A stretch of DNA of 64,000 nucleotides, from the NCBI RefSeq assembly GCF_018413645.1, contig NZ_JAHCDA010000001.1, forward strand, positions 620,001-684,000, read 5' to 3'. The number at the start of each line of letters is the position of its first letter. Position 1 is the first letter of the stretch. Of the stretch, positions 53,774 through 62,828 are shown piece by piece. Under the pieces are notes generated by a model that was given only the letters and a program-made list of their open reading frames with translations, did not search any database and had not been told where the DNA came from. A program made the translations under genes and the position numbers. Source of the stretch: Roseococcus pinisoli. Lineage in GTDB: Bacteria > Pseudomonadota > Alphaproteobacteria > Acetobacterales > Acetobacteraceae.

Positions 53774-54559
53774 TCAGCCCGCCGGCATCACGTCGAGGCG
53801 GTACACGTCCGGCGCCGCTTCCGGGTACATCGACCGCACCAGCGGATCATGGCCCGCGATCACATGGTCCCTGCCCTCGCCCAGGCTCGGCAGCATGGCG
53901 ATCCCGTCGAGATATTCCTTCACGTTCACGATCACCGGGAAGGGATTCCCCGTCTCGCCATTGGCGAAGTAGTGCATCGCGTCTGAGGCGAGGACGACCC
54001 AGCCGCGCTTCGTGTGCACCCGCACCACCTGCAGCCCCGCCGCATGCCCGCCGACATGGCGGACGGTGATGCCGTCTGCCACCACGCCCTCGCCCTCATG
54101 GAACTGCACGCGGTCGCCATGCACCAGGCGCACGAAGTCCACGATCTGCTCCACGTCATAGGCGCGCCGCATGAAGGGCTTGCACATGCAGGGGCCCGTC
54201 GCATGCGCGATCTCGCAGGCCTGGGCGTGGAAGCGCGCGCGCGGAAAGCGCGAGAAGTTGCCCGCATGGTCCCAGTGCAGATGCGTGCTGATGACCGTCT
54301 CGATCTTCGTCGCGTCGACGCCGATCTCCTTGAGCCCCTCGGTCGGGCAGCGCAGGAAGTCATTGCCGCGCGTCTCGCAGAGGGCCTTGTCGGCGCCGCT
54401 GTCGATCAGGATCGCACGGCCGTCCTTCACCGCGGCCCAGACGAAGTAGTCCATGGGCATCAGCGCGTCATGCGGATCGGCCGGGGCGATGACAAAATTG
54501 TCGCGCGCCTTCTTCCGCGGATTCGTGGCGTAGCGGATGGCGTAGAGGTCCCAGGTCAT
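53774..54559 (-). CDS. Metallo-beta-lactamase fold hydrolase, AHL-lactonase-like
   Basis: 261-aa MBL-fold enzyme with the dinuclear zinc motif THLHWDHAGN (His93, His95, Asp97, His98) and further ligands in VGGHAAGLQ, SDAMHY and AGHDP. N-terminal KKARDNFVIAPADPHDALMPMDYFVW and ILIDSGAD are typical of the N-acyl-homoserine-lactonase-like group (AttM/AhlD). It could open a lactone in catabolism rather than quench quorum signals. The start was set at MTWDLYAIRYATN, where homology begins. Divergent from the alcohol dehydrogenase gene. Confidence 0.85.
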   Translation of the reverse strand: MTWDLYAIRYATNPRKKARDNFVIAPADPHDALMPMDYFVWAAVKDGRAILIDSGADKALCETRGNDFLRCPTEGLKEIGVDATKIETVISTHLHWDHAGNFSRFPRARFHAQACEIAHATGPCMCKPFMRRAYDVEQIVDFVRLVHGDRVQFHEGEGVVADGITVRHVGGHAAGLQVVRVHTKRGWVVLASDAMHYFANGETGNPFPVIVNVKEYLDGIAMLPSLGEGRDHVIAGHDPLVRSMYPEAAPDVYRLDVMPAG

Positions 54560-54639
54560 TGTGCGTCTCTCCCTGCCCGGATGCTGGACAGACATCGGGT
54601 CCGCGTCCAGCCTGCGGAAAATCCGGGAGGAGTTTCCGC

Positions 54640-55773
54640 ATGCGCATGAAGGCCGCCGTTCTGCACGCCCAGGGCCTGCCGCGCCCCTATGCCGAGACGC
54701 AGCCCATGCAGATTGAGGAGGTCGAGCTCGATCCGCCCGGCCCCGGCGAGGTGCTGATCGAGATTGCCGCCGCCGGCCTCTGCCATTCCGACCTCTCGAC
54801 GGTCGAGAACCAGCGGCCGCGCCCGCTGCCCATCATCATCGGCCATGAGGGCGCCGGCATCGTGCGCGCGCTGGGCGAGGGGGTGACGGGGCTCAAGCCG
54901 GGCGACCACGTGGTCGCGCTCTTCGTGACCAGTTGCGGCGAGTGCCGCTACTGCGTGCGGGGGCGGCCGAACATCTGCGCTTCCTCCTTCGACGCGCGCG
55001 CCAAGGGCACGCTCATGTCGGGCGCGAAGCGCCTGAAGCGGCTGAACGGCGAGCCCATCAACCACAATTCCGGCCTCTCGCTCTTCGCGCAATTCGCCGT
55101 GGTGATGCGCGACAGCCTGGTGAAGATCGACCCCGACATTCCGCTCGAGGACGCGGCCATCTTCGGCTGCGCGGTCATGACGGGCGCTGGCGCGGTCCTC
55201 AACACCGCGCGGCTGCGGCCGGGCGAGGAGATCGCCATCGTCGGCCTCGGCGGCGTGGGCATGAACGCGCTGATGGCGGCCGTCGCCGCCGGCGCCTCGC
55301 GCATCATCGCCGTCGACACCAGCACGCAGAAGCTGGAGCTCGCGAAGGAATGGGGCGCGACCGATACCTTCCTCGCCGGGAATGCCGACTGCGCGGCGGC
55401 CGTGCGCGACGCGACGGCGGGCGGCGTGGACACGGTGATCGAAACCGCGGGCAGCATCCCAGCGTTGGAACTGGCCTATGCCATCACCGCGCGCGGCGGC
55501 AGCACCATCAGCGCGGGCCTGCCGAACGTCGCCTCGAAATTCTCCTACCTGCACGCGGCGCTGGTGAGCGAGGAGCGCAGCATCCGCGGCAGCTACATGG
55601 GCAGCTGCGTCCCGCAGCGGGACCTGCCGATGCTGCTGTCGCTCTACCGGCGCGGCAAGCTGCCCGTGGACCGGCTGAAGAGCGGCTTCGTCTCCCTGGA
55701 TGAGATCAATCTCGGCTTCGACCGCCTGTCGGACGGCACGGTGCTGCGGCAGATCCTGCGGCCGAACGGCTAG
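54640..55773 (+). CDS. Zinc-dependent alcohol dehydrogenase family protein
   Basis: 377-aa medium-chain dehydrogenase. Catalytic-zinc ligands lie in GLCHSD and GHEGAG, the four structural-zinc cysteines in CGECRYCVRGRPNIC, and the NAD-binding motif is VGLGGVGMNALMA. The long variable region around MSGAKRLKRLNG and FAQFAVVMRDSLVKID fits the class III-like group. GGGAGGAG precedes the ATG giving MRMKAAVLHAQG. Substrate uncertain; formaldehyde adducts or other alcohols are possible. Confidence 0.9.
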   Translation: MRMKAAVLHAQGLPRPYAETQPMQIEEVELDPPGPGEVLIEIAAAGLCHSDLSTVENQRPRPLPIIIGHEGAGIVRALGEGVTGLKPGDHVVALFVTSCGECRYCVRGRPNICASSFDARAKGTLMSGAKRLKRLNGEPINHNSGLSLFAQFAVVMRDSLVKIDPDIPLEDAAIFGCAVMTGAGAVLNTARLRPGEEIAIVGLGGVGMNALMAAVAAGASRIIAVDTSTQKLELAKEWGATDTFLAGNADCAAAVRDATAGGVDTVIETAGSIPALELAYAITARGGSTISAGLPNVASKFSYLHAALVSEERSIRGSYMGSCVPQRDLPMLLSLYRRGKLPVDRLKSGFVSLDEINLGFDRLSDGTVLRQILRPNG

Positions 55774-55885
55774 CTCTCAATCCCCTTGCGTTTGTCGGGC
55801 GAGGACCGCCACGCTGAGGGATCGCGACGGCTGACCATGCATCGTGCCGGGCCAGGGTGGCAGAGACGGAAGAATAGAGGCGGAT

Positions 55886-57169
55886 ATGGCACGCAATCGG
55901 CAGGGTCGGGCAGGTGGGCGGTTGGCCCGCGGCTTCTGCTTTCTCCTGCTCGCGCTGTCGCCGCTCCCGGCCGCCGCCCAGGCACCGGCGCAGGCACCGG
56001 CCGATGCCGAATGGCGCGCCTTCAGCCGCCGCTATGTCGCGCCGGGCGGCCGGATCATCGACACGGCGAACCAGGGCATCTCGCACAGCGAGGGCCAGGG
56101 CTACGGCATGTTCTTCGCCGTCTATTTCAACGACCGTGCCGCCTTCGAGCGCATCTGGGGCTGGACGCAGCGCACCCTTTCGCGCCGGCAGGATGCGCTG
56201 TTTTCCTGGCGATACGATCCGCGCAGCAGCTTTCCCGTCTCCGACCCCAACAACGCGACCGACGGGGACATCTTCATCGCCTGGGCCCTGCTCATGGCCA
56301 GCGAGCGCTGGGACGTTCCCGACTATCGGGCGGCGGCAGCACGCGTCGCCACCGCGATCCTGAACTGCTGCACCGTCGAGGTCGGCAACCGGCTGGTGCT
56401 GCTTCCCGGCATCTCCGGCTTCCAGCGCGCCGAAGGCATCGTGGTGAACCTCTCCTACTACGCCTTTCCCGCCCTGCGCGCCCTCTCGCGCGTCGTGCCG
56501 GACCGGCGTTGGGCCCGGCTGGAGCGTGATGGGCTGGAACTGATCCGCGAGGCCGCCTTCGGCCAGCCGCAGTTGCCGCCCGACTGGCTGCTCCTGGGCC
56601 GCTCGGACGAGCGGCCGGCCATCGCGCCGGGCTGGCCCCCGCGCTTCTCGTGGGATGCCGTGCGCGTGCCGCTGAACCTCGCCTGGCAGCGGGTCGATGC
56701 GCCCACGCTCTCGGCCGCCAACCGTTTCTGGGCCAATCCCGAGAATCCCCATCGCCCTCCCGCCTGGATCGACCTGCGCTCGGGCCAGATGCCGCCCTAT
56801 GCCGGGCATGCCGGGACCCGGGCGGTTCATGCCCTGACCCGCGCCCGCCTGGGCGAAGCTTCGGGGAGGCCGTTGCGGGTGGCGGATGCGCCGGATTACT
56901 TCGGCGCCGCCCTCGTCCTGCAGGCCCGCATTGCCGAGACCATGCCGCCGGAACCGCCCGCCCTGGAGCCGCCGGAAGCAAGTCCCCCGCCGCCGCAAAA
57001 CAGGTGGTTCACGGAGTTGGGGCGTGCCGTCCTGACGCGGATACGCCGCGAGGACCGGGAGGATCCGAACCCCGTGACCGAGGCACGGTGGTCCCGCCCT
57101 GATTTCCTGGAGCCGTCCCAGGTACGGGGCGTGCCGTCCGGCCTGCGCGGCCTGGTGCCGCCCCGGTGA
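55886..57169 (+). CDS. bcsZ: Endoglucanase BcsZ (glycoside hydrolase family 8)
   Basis: 427-aa secreted cellulase of the cellulose-synthesis type (BcsZ/CMCax). Signal peptide is about residues 1-32 (ending PAAAQA). Catalytic acid Glu69 lies in SEGQGYGMFFAV, and the substrate-binding Asp126 in NNATDGDIFIAW. The Trp/Tyr-rich groove residues (IWGWTQRTL, LFSWRYDP) are present. The extra C-terminal tail (about 350-427) is Pro/Arg-rich and longer than usual. It is outside the main bcs operon, 3.4 kb away, and overlaps the following gene as GTGA. Confidence 0.93.
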   Translation: MARNRQGRAGGRLARGFCFLLLALSPLPAAAQAPAQAPADAEWRAFSRRYVAPGGRIIDTANQGISHSEGQGYGMFFAVYFNDRAAFERIWGWTQRTLSRRQDALFSWRYDPRSSFPVSDPNNATDGDIFIAWALLMASERWDVPDYRAAAARVATAILNCCTVEVGNRLVLLPGISGFQRAEGIVVNLSYYAFPALRALSRVVPDRRWARLERDGLELIREAAFGQPQLPPDWLLLGRSDERPAIAPGWPPRFSWDAVRVPLNLAWQRVDAPTLSAANRFWANPENPHRPPAWIDLRSGQMPPYAGHAGTRAVHALTRARLGEASGRPLRVADAPDYFGAALVLQARIAETMPPEPPALEPPEASPPPPQNRWFTELGRAVLTRIRREDREDPNPVTEARWSRPDFLEPSQVRGVPSGLRGLVPPR

Positions 57170-58308
57170 GCGGTCCCGGTCGCCGCGCGCTACTGGGCAG
57201 CGCCCTGACGCTTCGTGCCGCCACGGCAGAAGCCCAGCCTTCGGCAGCGTTCCGCCTGTCGTTCCCGAGCCGGTGGGCGCCCAGCCTGATGCCGGCCCTG
57301 GCGGAGTTCAGCAAGCAATACCCCCATCTCCGGGTCGATATCGGCACGGAGGCCCAGGACGTCGACTGGGTCAGCACGGCGCTCCAGGACGACCTGCAGA
57401 CCGAGCGCCCGGACGTGGCCCTTGTCGGCGCGGCCGCGCTCGCGCTCGGGAAGACGCGCGGCCTGTGGCGGGTTCTTCCGGCCGGGCTGCGCGAGGCCAA
57501 CCATGCCTCCATGGGGGGGCTCGCGGCGCAGATGCGGCCGCTCACGGGTGAGGAGGCGATCGTCGTCAGCGCCGACCCCGGCGGGCCGTTCCTGCTTCAT
57601 CGACGCTCGGTCCTGTCGGAACCGCCGCGCGGCGCCGCCACCCTGCTGGACTACGCGCGCCAGAATCCCCAGCGCTTCCTCTATCCCCGGCCATCGGCTG
57701 CCGCCTTCGGGCAGCAATTCGTCATGGCGCTGCCGTACCTGCTCGGCGACCGCAATCCGTCGGACGCGCAGAGCGGCTGGGAGCAATCCTGGCGCTGGAT
57801 GCGGGAGATCGATCCCTACGTCGCCTATTATGCGAGCGGAAGCGGGGAGGCGATGCAGGAGTTCAGCGAGGGCGGGATCGACCTGCTGCCGGTCTCGCTG
57901 GGCGCCTTCCTGCAGGGACGCATGAGTGGCCGCCTGCCCGAGGATGCGCGCCTTGCCAGCTTCGACATCGCGCCGGCGATCCCGCGCGGCCTGTTTCTCG
58001 TCGTCCCGAACCATGTTCCGCCCGAACGGATGGTTCATATCGAGGCCCTGGCGAGCTTCCTCCTGCGGCCGGAGATGCAGACACTCGCCTTCGGCCGGGG
58101 CCTGCTGCCCGCGGGGCCGGAATTCGGGATAGACGGGCCGGCGCCAAGGACCGATGCGGAAAAAGCCGCCTGGGACCGCGCGCTGCCCATGGCGACGGCC
58201 GTCATGGCCGCGCGGCGTCGGCTATCCCCGCTGCCGGCCGACCAATTGGCCTTTGTGCTGGGTCGCTGGGATGAGGAGATCGGCGCGACGCATAATGACG
58301 GCCGCTGA
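57166..58308 (+). CDS. Periplasmic solute-binding-like protein coupled to bcsZ
   Basis: 380-aa protein shaped like a type 2 extracellular solute-binding protein: FRLSFPSRWAPSLMPALAEFSKQYPHLRVDI, PDVALVGAAALALGK, a two-domain layout, and a closing helical region. The N-terminus has GRRALLGSALTLRAATAEAQ, a twin-arginine-like export signal. It starts with GTG overlapping the bcsZ stop, so it is translated with it. No ABC permease or ATPase is near, so it is unlikely to be a simple importer component. It may bind oligosaccharide or act as a structural partner; function unknown. Confidence 0.65.
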   Translation: MSGPGRRALLGSALTLRAATAEAQPSAAFRLSFPSRWAPSLMPALAEFSKQYPHLRVDIGTEAQDVDWVSTALQDDLQTERPDVALVGAAALALGKTRGLWRVLPAGLREANHASMGGLAAQMRPLTGEEAIVVSADPGGPFLLHRRSVLSEPPRGAATLLDYARQNPQRFLYPRPSAAAFGQQFVMALPYLLGDRNPSDAQSGWEQSWRWMREIDPYVAYYASGSGEAMQEFSEGGIDLLPVSLGAFLQGRMSGRLPEDARLASFDIAPAIPRGLFLVVPNHVPPERMVHIEALASFLLRPEMQTLAFGRGLLPAGPEFGIDGPAPRTDAEKAAWDRALPMATAVMAARRRLSPLPADQLAFVLGRWDEEIGATHNDGR

Positions 58309-58367
58309 GCCCGAAGGCGGCTGGAGCTTCTTGTCTTCGCGCGCGCCTTTACCCGGCCGGATGATGC

Positions 58368-59555
58368 TTAGCGCAGCGCCTTCGCGAGCCCGTCGAGCCC
58401 TTCCAGCGTCATCGGGAACATGCGTCCCTCGACCGCGTCCTGGAGCATGCCGATCGTCGTCGTATAGCCCCAGTGCTTTTCAGGCGTCGGATTGAGCCAG
58501 GCGACGCGGCGGAAGTGGCCGGTGATACGCTTCATCCAGACCTTGCCGGATTCCTCGTTCCAGTGCTCGACGCTGCCGCCCGGCTCCACCACCTCGTAGG
58601 GCGACATGGAGGCGTCGCCGACGAAGACCACGCGCCAGTCGGGCCCATAGGTGCGCAGCACGTCCCAGGTCGGGATCTGCTGCTCGTGCCGGCGGCGGTT
58701 GGACTTCCAGAACCGCTCATAGGGGCAGTTGTGGAAGTAGAGGTGGACGAGGTGCTTGAACTCCGATTTCGCGGCGGAGAAGAGCTCCTCCGAGGCGCGG
58801 ATGTGGTCGTCCATGCTGCCGCCGATATCCAGCAGCAACAGCACCTTCACGGCGTTGCGGCGCTCGGCCTGCATCTTGATGTCGAGCGTGCCGGCATTGC
58901 GCGCGGTGGCGCCGATGGTGCCGTTGACGTCGAGCTCGTTCGCCTCGCCCTGGCGCGCGAAGCGGCGCAGCCGGCGCAGCGCGAGCTTCATGGCGCGCGA
59001 GCTGAGCGCGGCATCATCGTCGAGGTCGCGGAACTCGCGCTTGTCCCAGACCTTCACGGCGCGGCGGTTGCGGCTGCCCTCCTGCCCGATGCGCACGCCC
59101 TCGGGATTGTAGCCCTCGGCGCCGAAGGGCGAGGTGCCGTTGGTGCCGATCCAGCGATTGCCGCCCTGGTGGCGCTTCTTCTGCTCGGCCAGGCGCTCCT
59201 TCAGCGTCTCCATCAGCTTGTCGAAGCCGCCCAGCGCCTCGATCTTCGCGCTCTCCTCCTCGGAGAAAAGGCGCTCGGCCAGCTTTTTCAGCCATTCGGC
59301 CGGCAGCTCGCGCTCGATGATCTCGCCGGTCACCGTCGTCTCGGGCTCGAGACCCTTGAAGAACTGGCTGAAGGCCTTGTCGAAGCGGTCGAGGTGACGC
59401 TCGTCCTTCACCAGCGTGGCGCGCGCCAGGTAGTAGAAGTCGTCGAGATCGTAGTCGGCGACGCCCTCCTTCATCGCGCCCATCAGCATGAGCCATTCGG
59501 TGATGGAAGCCGGCAGGCCGGCCTTCCGCAGCTCCTGGATGAAGGGCGCGAACAT
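58368..59555 (-). CDS. VWA domain-containing protein, CoxE-like
   Basis: 395-aa cytoplasmic protein with an N-terminal helical region and a C-terminal von Willebrand A domain. The MIDAS-type motif is LLLLDIGGSMDD, in which the central Ser of DxSxS is Gly; this variant is common in the CoxE-like group. Other landmarks are YFHNCPYERFWKSNRRRHEQ and FVGDASMSPYEV. Members pair with MoxR AAA+ ATPases to activate or insert metal into enzymes. The partner is directly upstream, 4 bp away. Confidence 0.88.
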   Translation of the reverse strand: MFAPFIQELRKAGLPASITEWLMLMGAMKEGVADYDLDDFYYLARATLVKDERHLDRFDKAFSQFFKGLEPETTVTGEIIERELPAEWLKKLAERLFSEEESAKIEALGGFDKLMETLKERLAEQKKRHQGGNRWIGTNGTSPFGAEGYNPEGVRIGQEGSRNRRAVKVWDKREFRDLDDDAALSSRAMKLALRRLRRFARQGEANELDVNGTIGATARNAGTLDIKMQAERRNAVKVLLLLDIGGSMDDHIRASEELFSAAKSEFKHLVHLYFHNCPYERFWKSNRRRHEQQIPTWDVLRTYGPDWRVVFVGDASMSPYEVVEPGGSVEHWNEESGKVWMKRITGHFRRVAWLNPTPEKHWGYTTTIGMLQDAVEGRMFPMTLEGLDGLAKALR

Positions 59556-59559
59556 GGGA

Positions 59560-60405
59560 TTACCTGCGGGCGCGGTTCAGGAAGGCCAGCCGCTCGAAGA
59601 GATGCACGTCCTGCTCGTTCTTCAGCAGCGCGCCGTAGAGCGGCGGGATCGCCACCTTGGAATCGCTGGAGCGCAGCGCCTCGGCCGGCATGTCCTCGAT
59701 CATCAGCAGCTTCAGCCAGTCCAGCAGCTCGGAGGTCGCGGGCTTCTTCTTCAGCTCGCCCACTTCGCGGATCTGGAAGAAGACGTTCAGCGCCTCGCGC
59801 GCCAGGTCGGCGCGCAGGTCCGGATAGTGGCTGTGCAGGATGCGCTCCATCGTCTCCCGGTCCGGGAAACGGATGAAGTGGAAGAAGCAGCGGCGCAGGA
59901 AGGCGTCCGGCAGCTCCTTCTCGTTGTTGGAAGTGATGATGACGATGGGCCGCTGCCGCGCCACGATCGTCTCCCGCGTCTCGTAGACGTGGAACTGCAT
60001 GCGATCGAGCTCGAGCAGCAGGTCGTTCGGGAACTCGATATCGGCCTTGTCGATCTCGTCGATCAGCAGCACGACCGGCGTCTCGGAGGTGAAGGCCTCC
60101 CAGAGCTTCCCCTTGAGGATGTAGTTGGACACGTCCCGCACGCGCTCGTCGCCGAGCTGGCCGTCGCGCAGGCGGCTCACCGCGTCATATTCGTAGAGGC
60201 CCTGCTGCGCCTTGGTCGTGGACTTGATGTGCCATTCGATGAGCGGCAGGCCGAGGCTGCGGGCGATCTCCTGCGCCAGCACCGTCTTGCCCGTGCCCGG
60301 CTCGCCCTTCACCAGCAGCGGGCGCTGCAGGGCCACCGCGGCGTTGACGGCCACCTCCAGCTCGCGCGGGGCGATATAGCGTTCGGTGCTGGCAAATTTC
60401 TTCAC
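59560..60405 (-). CDS. MoxR-family AAA+ ATPase
   Basis: 281-aa AAA+ chaperone-like ATPase. Walker A is GEPGTGKT (34-41), Walker B is VVLLIDEIDKAD, sensor 1 is IVIITSNNEKELPDAFLRRC with the Arg finger, and the C-terminal lid follows. I chose the GTG start (MKKFASTERYIAP) with AAAGGAT upstream, since family homology starts there; an ATG 25 codons earlier adds unrelated sequence. It works with the VWA protein downstream. No CO-dehydrogenase or methanol-dehydrogenase genes are in the window. Confidence 0.9.
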   Translation of the reverse strand: MKKFASTERYIAPRELEVAVNAAVALQRPLLVKGEPGTGKTVLAQEIARSLGLPLIEWHIKSTTKAQQGLYEYDAVSRLRDGQLGDERVRDVSNYILKGKLWEAFTSETPVVLLIDEIDKADIEFPNDLLLELDRMQFHVYETRETIVARQRPIVIITSNNEKELPDAFLRRCFFHFIRFPDRETMERILHSHYPDLRADLAREALNVFFQIREVGELKKKPATSELLDWLKLLMIEDMPAEALRSSDSKVAIPPLYGALLKNEQDVHLFERLAFLNRARR

Positions 60406-60490
60406 GCGGGATCCTTTCGGGCAGTCCGCAGAGTGTTCGCCCGGTCGGGCGGCCTTCGCAAGAGCCGGAGGCTCGGACATAAGGGTTGGG

Positions 60491-60823
60491 ATGAACCTCT
60501 ATTTTCTCGCGATGCTGTTTCTCGGCGTAGCCGGAATGATCCAGAACCGGTGCAACATCCCCGAGATGCGGCCGGAATACCCGCCGGCGGACCGTGCCTT
60601 CAGCCTGCTCGGCCTGTTCTCTTTCGTCATGTGGCTGGCGCTGATCGTCTTCGGCTTCTGGAAGCTGCATTGGTCGGAGCCGGTGGTGGCGATCGTGGGC
60701 TCGCTCTGCGCCAATGCGCTGGTGGCGACCCAAGGCGCGCGGACCTGGTGGCCGGCGGCCTCGATGGCGTTGGCGCTGCTGGGCCTGGGCATGGCCAGCA
60801 AGCTGTTTTTCGAGGCTTTCTAG
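60491..60823 (+). CDS. Small membrane protein, unknown function
   Basis: 110-aa protein with about four hydrophobic helices (MNLYFLAMLFLGVAGM, then FSLLGLFSFVMWLALIVFGFW, then VVAIVGSLCANALVA, and MALALLGLGMASKLFF). Short loops, one of them RCNIPEMRPEYPPADR. GGGTTGGG just before the ATG is the only ribosome-site candidate. Divergent from moxR. No family recognised and no functional link to the neighbours. Confidence 0.6.
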   Translation: MNLYFLAMLFLGVAGMIQNRCNIPEMRPEYPPADRAFSLLGLFSFVMWLALIVFGFWKLHWSEPVVAIVGSLCANALVATQGARTWWPAASMALALLGLGMASKLFFEAF

Positions 60824-60889
60824 AGCGTCGCCCGATCAGATGGCCTCAGCTGGTCGGGTAAAGATGCTCGAAAGACCATGCTCTGCGGC

Positions 60890-61273
60890 TCAGCCGCGCG
60901 CGCTGCGCATCCCCGGACGCTTCACGACCGAGGCATCGGCCAACAACCGCGCGTAATCCGGGCTTTCGACGGCGACGAGCGCGACCCGCCCCTCGGAATC
61001 GTGGTGCAGCCCATAGCCATGCTTCTTCACCAGCGGCGAGGCGCGCAGGCAGGCCTGGGGCTTCGCGAAGAAGGCCTCGGCCGTCACCGCGCCCTTGCGG
61101 TCATTCTCGACGGCGAGGAGCATCTGGTCCGAGGTCATGGCATAGGGCGCGGCGGAAAGCAGCGCAAACTGCCGCCCTGCCACCGTTTCCTCCTTGGTGG
61201 GCGGCGTCGCCACGGTCACCGGGCAATCGCCCGACATGGTGATCAGCGTGTCGCGGTAATTGGTGGTGTGCAT
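60890..61273 (-). CDS. DUF6157 family protein
   Basis: 127-aa soluble protein matching DUF6157: MHTTNYRDTLITMSGDCPVT at the start, QFALLSAAPYAMTSDQMLLAV, AEAFFAKPQACLRASPLVKKHGYG and ALVAVESPDYARL. The family has no known function. Cysteine near residue 17 and another in QACLRASP are conserved-looking. Stands alone, 20 bp after rppH on the same strand. Confidence 0.82.
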   Translation of the reverse strand: MHTTNYRDTLITMSGDCPVTVATPPTKEETVAGRQFALLSAAPYAMTSDQMLLAVENDRKGAVTAEAFFAKPQACLRASPLVKKHGYGLHHDSEGRVALVAVESPDYARLLADASVVKRPGMRSARG

Positions 61274-61293
61274 CGCCCCGCGCCCTCAACCGG

Positions 61294-61773
61294 CTATCGT
61301 GCGAAAGCCGCGAAATCCGCTGCCAGCCGCACATAGATCTCGCGCTTGAAGGCCACCGCCATCGCCGGCAGCTCCGACAGCCGCGCCCATCGCCAGGCGT
61401 CGAATTCCGGATGCGGGTCGAGGTCGAGGCGGATATCCGCATCGGTGCCGGTGAAGCGCAGCGCGAACCATTTCTGGGTCTGGCCGCGATACTTCCCGCC
61501 CAGGGCCTTGCCCTGCAATTCGGCCGGCAGGTCGTAATTCAGCCATTCCGGATGCTCGGCGATGATCTCGGCCTTGGCGGTGCCGATCTCCTCCTCGAGC
61601 TCGCGCAGGACCGCGGCGCGCAGGTCCTCGCCGGGATCGACGCCGCCCTGCGGCAGCTGCCAGCCGCCCGCGGCCCCTTCCGCATTGGGCATGTCGGCGC
61701 GGCGGGCGACCAGGATCAGCCCCTCCGCATTGAACAGGACGGCGCCGACATTCGGCCGATAGGGCAATTTCAT
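61294..61773 (-). CDS. rppH: RNA pyrophosphohydrolase RppH
   Basis: 159-aa Nudix hydrolase that removes pyrophosphate from 5' triphosphorylated RNA and starts mRNA decay. The start MKLPYRPNVGAVLFNAEG and the Nudix box GGVDPGED...RELEEEIG (residues 43-64) are intact; GGWQLPQGG and KYRGQTQKWF are RppH-typical. Its ATG overlaps the yibQ stop as ATGA. Part of the ctpA-yibQ-rppH block often found in alphaproteobacteria. Confidence 0.93.
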   Translation of the reverse strand: MKLPYRPNVGAVLFNAEGLILVARRADMPNAEGAAGGWQLPQGGVDPGEDLRAAVLRELEEEIGTAKAEIIAEHPEWLNYDLPAELQGKALGGKYRGQTQKWFALRFTGTDADIRLDLDPHPEFDAWRWARLSELPAMAVAFKREIYVRLAADFAAFAR

Positions 61774-62816
61774 CGAGAGGCGGTCTCCGGGCGTCTGGCG
61801 CCGCCTGTAGCACCCTCCGCGCGGCGCATCACCGCCGTCACGGGTGCGAGAACCACGCTGCGCGTCTCGATCCCCGCGGCCCAGGCCGAAAGGCGCTCCA
61901 GCGCGACGGGGGTGATCTCGCCAAGATAACCCAACGCCGCGCCGCGTGCCCGCGCCACGCGCTCCAGCTCCGCCAGGCGCGCGTCGATCTCGACCCGCTG
62001 TGGCGGATCGTCCACGACGACGTCCACCGCCCGCCCCCAGGCGCGCTGCGGGTCCCCCGCCCCGGGGCGGGGGTCGATATACAGCAGCCCACGATCCGCC
62101 AGGGCGATCTGCAGGCGCGAGAAGGGGTCGGCCAGGGAGGCGAAGCGCTCGCCCCGCATGGCGCCCAGGGCGCCCACCGCGCCCACATGGCCGGGATAGC
62201 GGGCCAGCAGCCAGTCCAGCCGCTCGGCATTCGCGGTCCAGGGCAGCGTGGTCATCAGCGCGCGATTGCCGGGATCGTGCAGCGGGAAACCCGCCGGCTC
62301 CATCGGGAGGGCAAGAAGCGTCTCGAAGCCGCGCCCCCGCGCGCGCTCGATCAGGGGCTCGGCGCGGGCGGCATAGGGGCTGAAGGCCAGCGCGACGGTC
62401 CGTGGCAGCGTGTCGATGGCCTCTTCCGAAAGCGCGTTGGACAGGCCGATGCCGCCCACGATCAATGCGACGCGCGGCCGCGTCTCGCTGGCCGGGAAGT
62501 CCCGCGCATAGGCGCGCAGCGGCATCTGCCCGTCACCGCCGATCTTGGGCAGCAGGCCGACGGGGCTCGCCTCGATGAGGTTGGGGTCGATGTAGCGCTG
62601 CAGCACGGGCGGCAGGCGGGCCTGCAGCGGACCGAGGGTGAGGGGCGGCGCCGGATCGAGCGGCGCGGGAGGCTCGGCGGCCGCGACAGGAGGGCCATCG
62701 GGCGGCCCCAGCACGGCGAGGCGCCAGGCGCCCCCGCCGAAAACCAGCAGGACAAGGACCCAGAACAGCCCCAGCCAGCGCCAACCGCGGCTGCCGCGCG
62801 CAGAAGCCTCGCTCAC
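61770..62816 (-). CDS. Divergent polysaccharide deacetylase family protein (YibQ-like)
   Basis: 348-aa envelope protein. An N-terminal membrane anchor (about residues 13-32) and Pro-rich linker precede a divergent polysaccharide-deacetylase barrel from VALIVGGIGLSNALSEEAID onward (ALAFSPYA, LLALPMEPAGFPLHDPG, and the closing WAAGIETRSVVLAPVTA). The usual first motif DDIG is VGGIG here, so the metal-binding Asp is lost and catalytic activity is doubtful. GTG start. It lies 12 bp after ctpA and overlaps rppH. Confidence 0.85.
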   Translation of the reverse strand: MSEASARGSRGWRWLGLFWVLVLLVFGGGAWRLAVLGPPDGPPVAAAEPPAPLDPAPPLTLGPLQARLPPVLQRYIDPNLIEASPVGLLPKIGGDGQMPLRAYARDFPASETRPRVALIVGGIGLSNALSEEAIDTLPRTVALAFSPYAARAEPLIERARGRGFETLLALPMEPAGFPLHDPGNRALMTTLPWTANAERLDWLLARYPGHVGAVGALGAMRGERFASLADPFSRLQIALADRGLLYIDPRPGAGDPQRAWGRAVDVVVDDPPQRVEIDARLAELERVARARGAALGYLGEITPVALERLSAWAAGIETRSVVLAPVTAVMRRAEGATGGARRPETASR

Positions 62817-62828
62817 GCCATCACGTGC

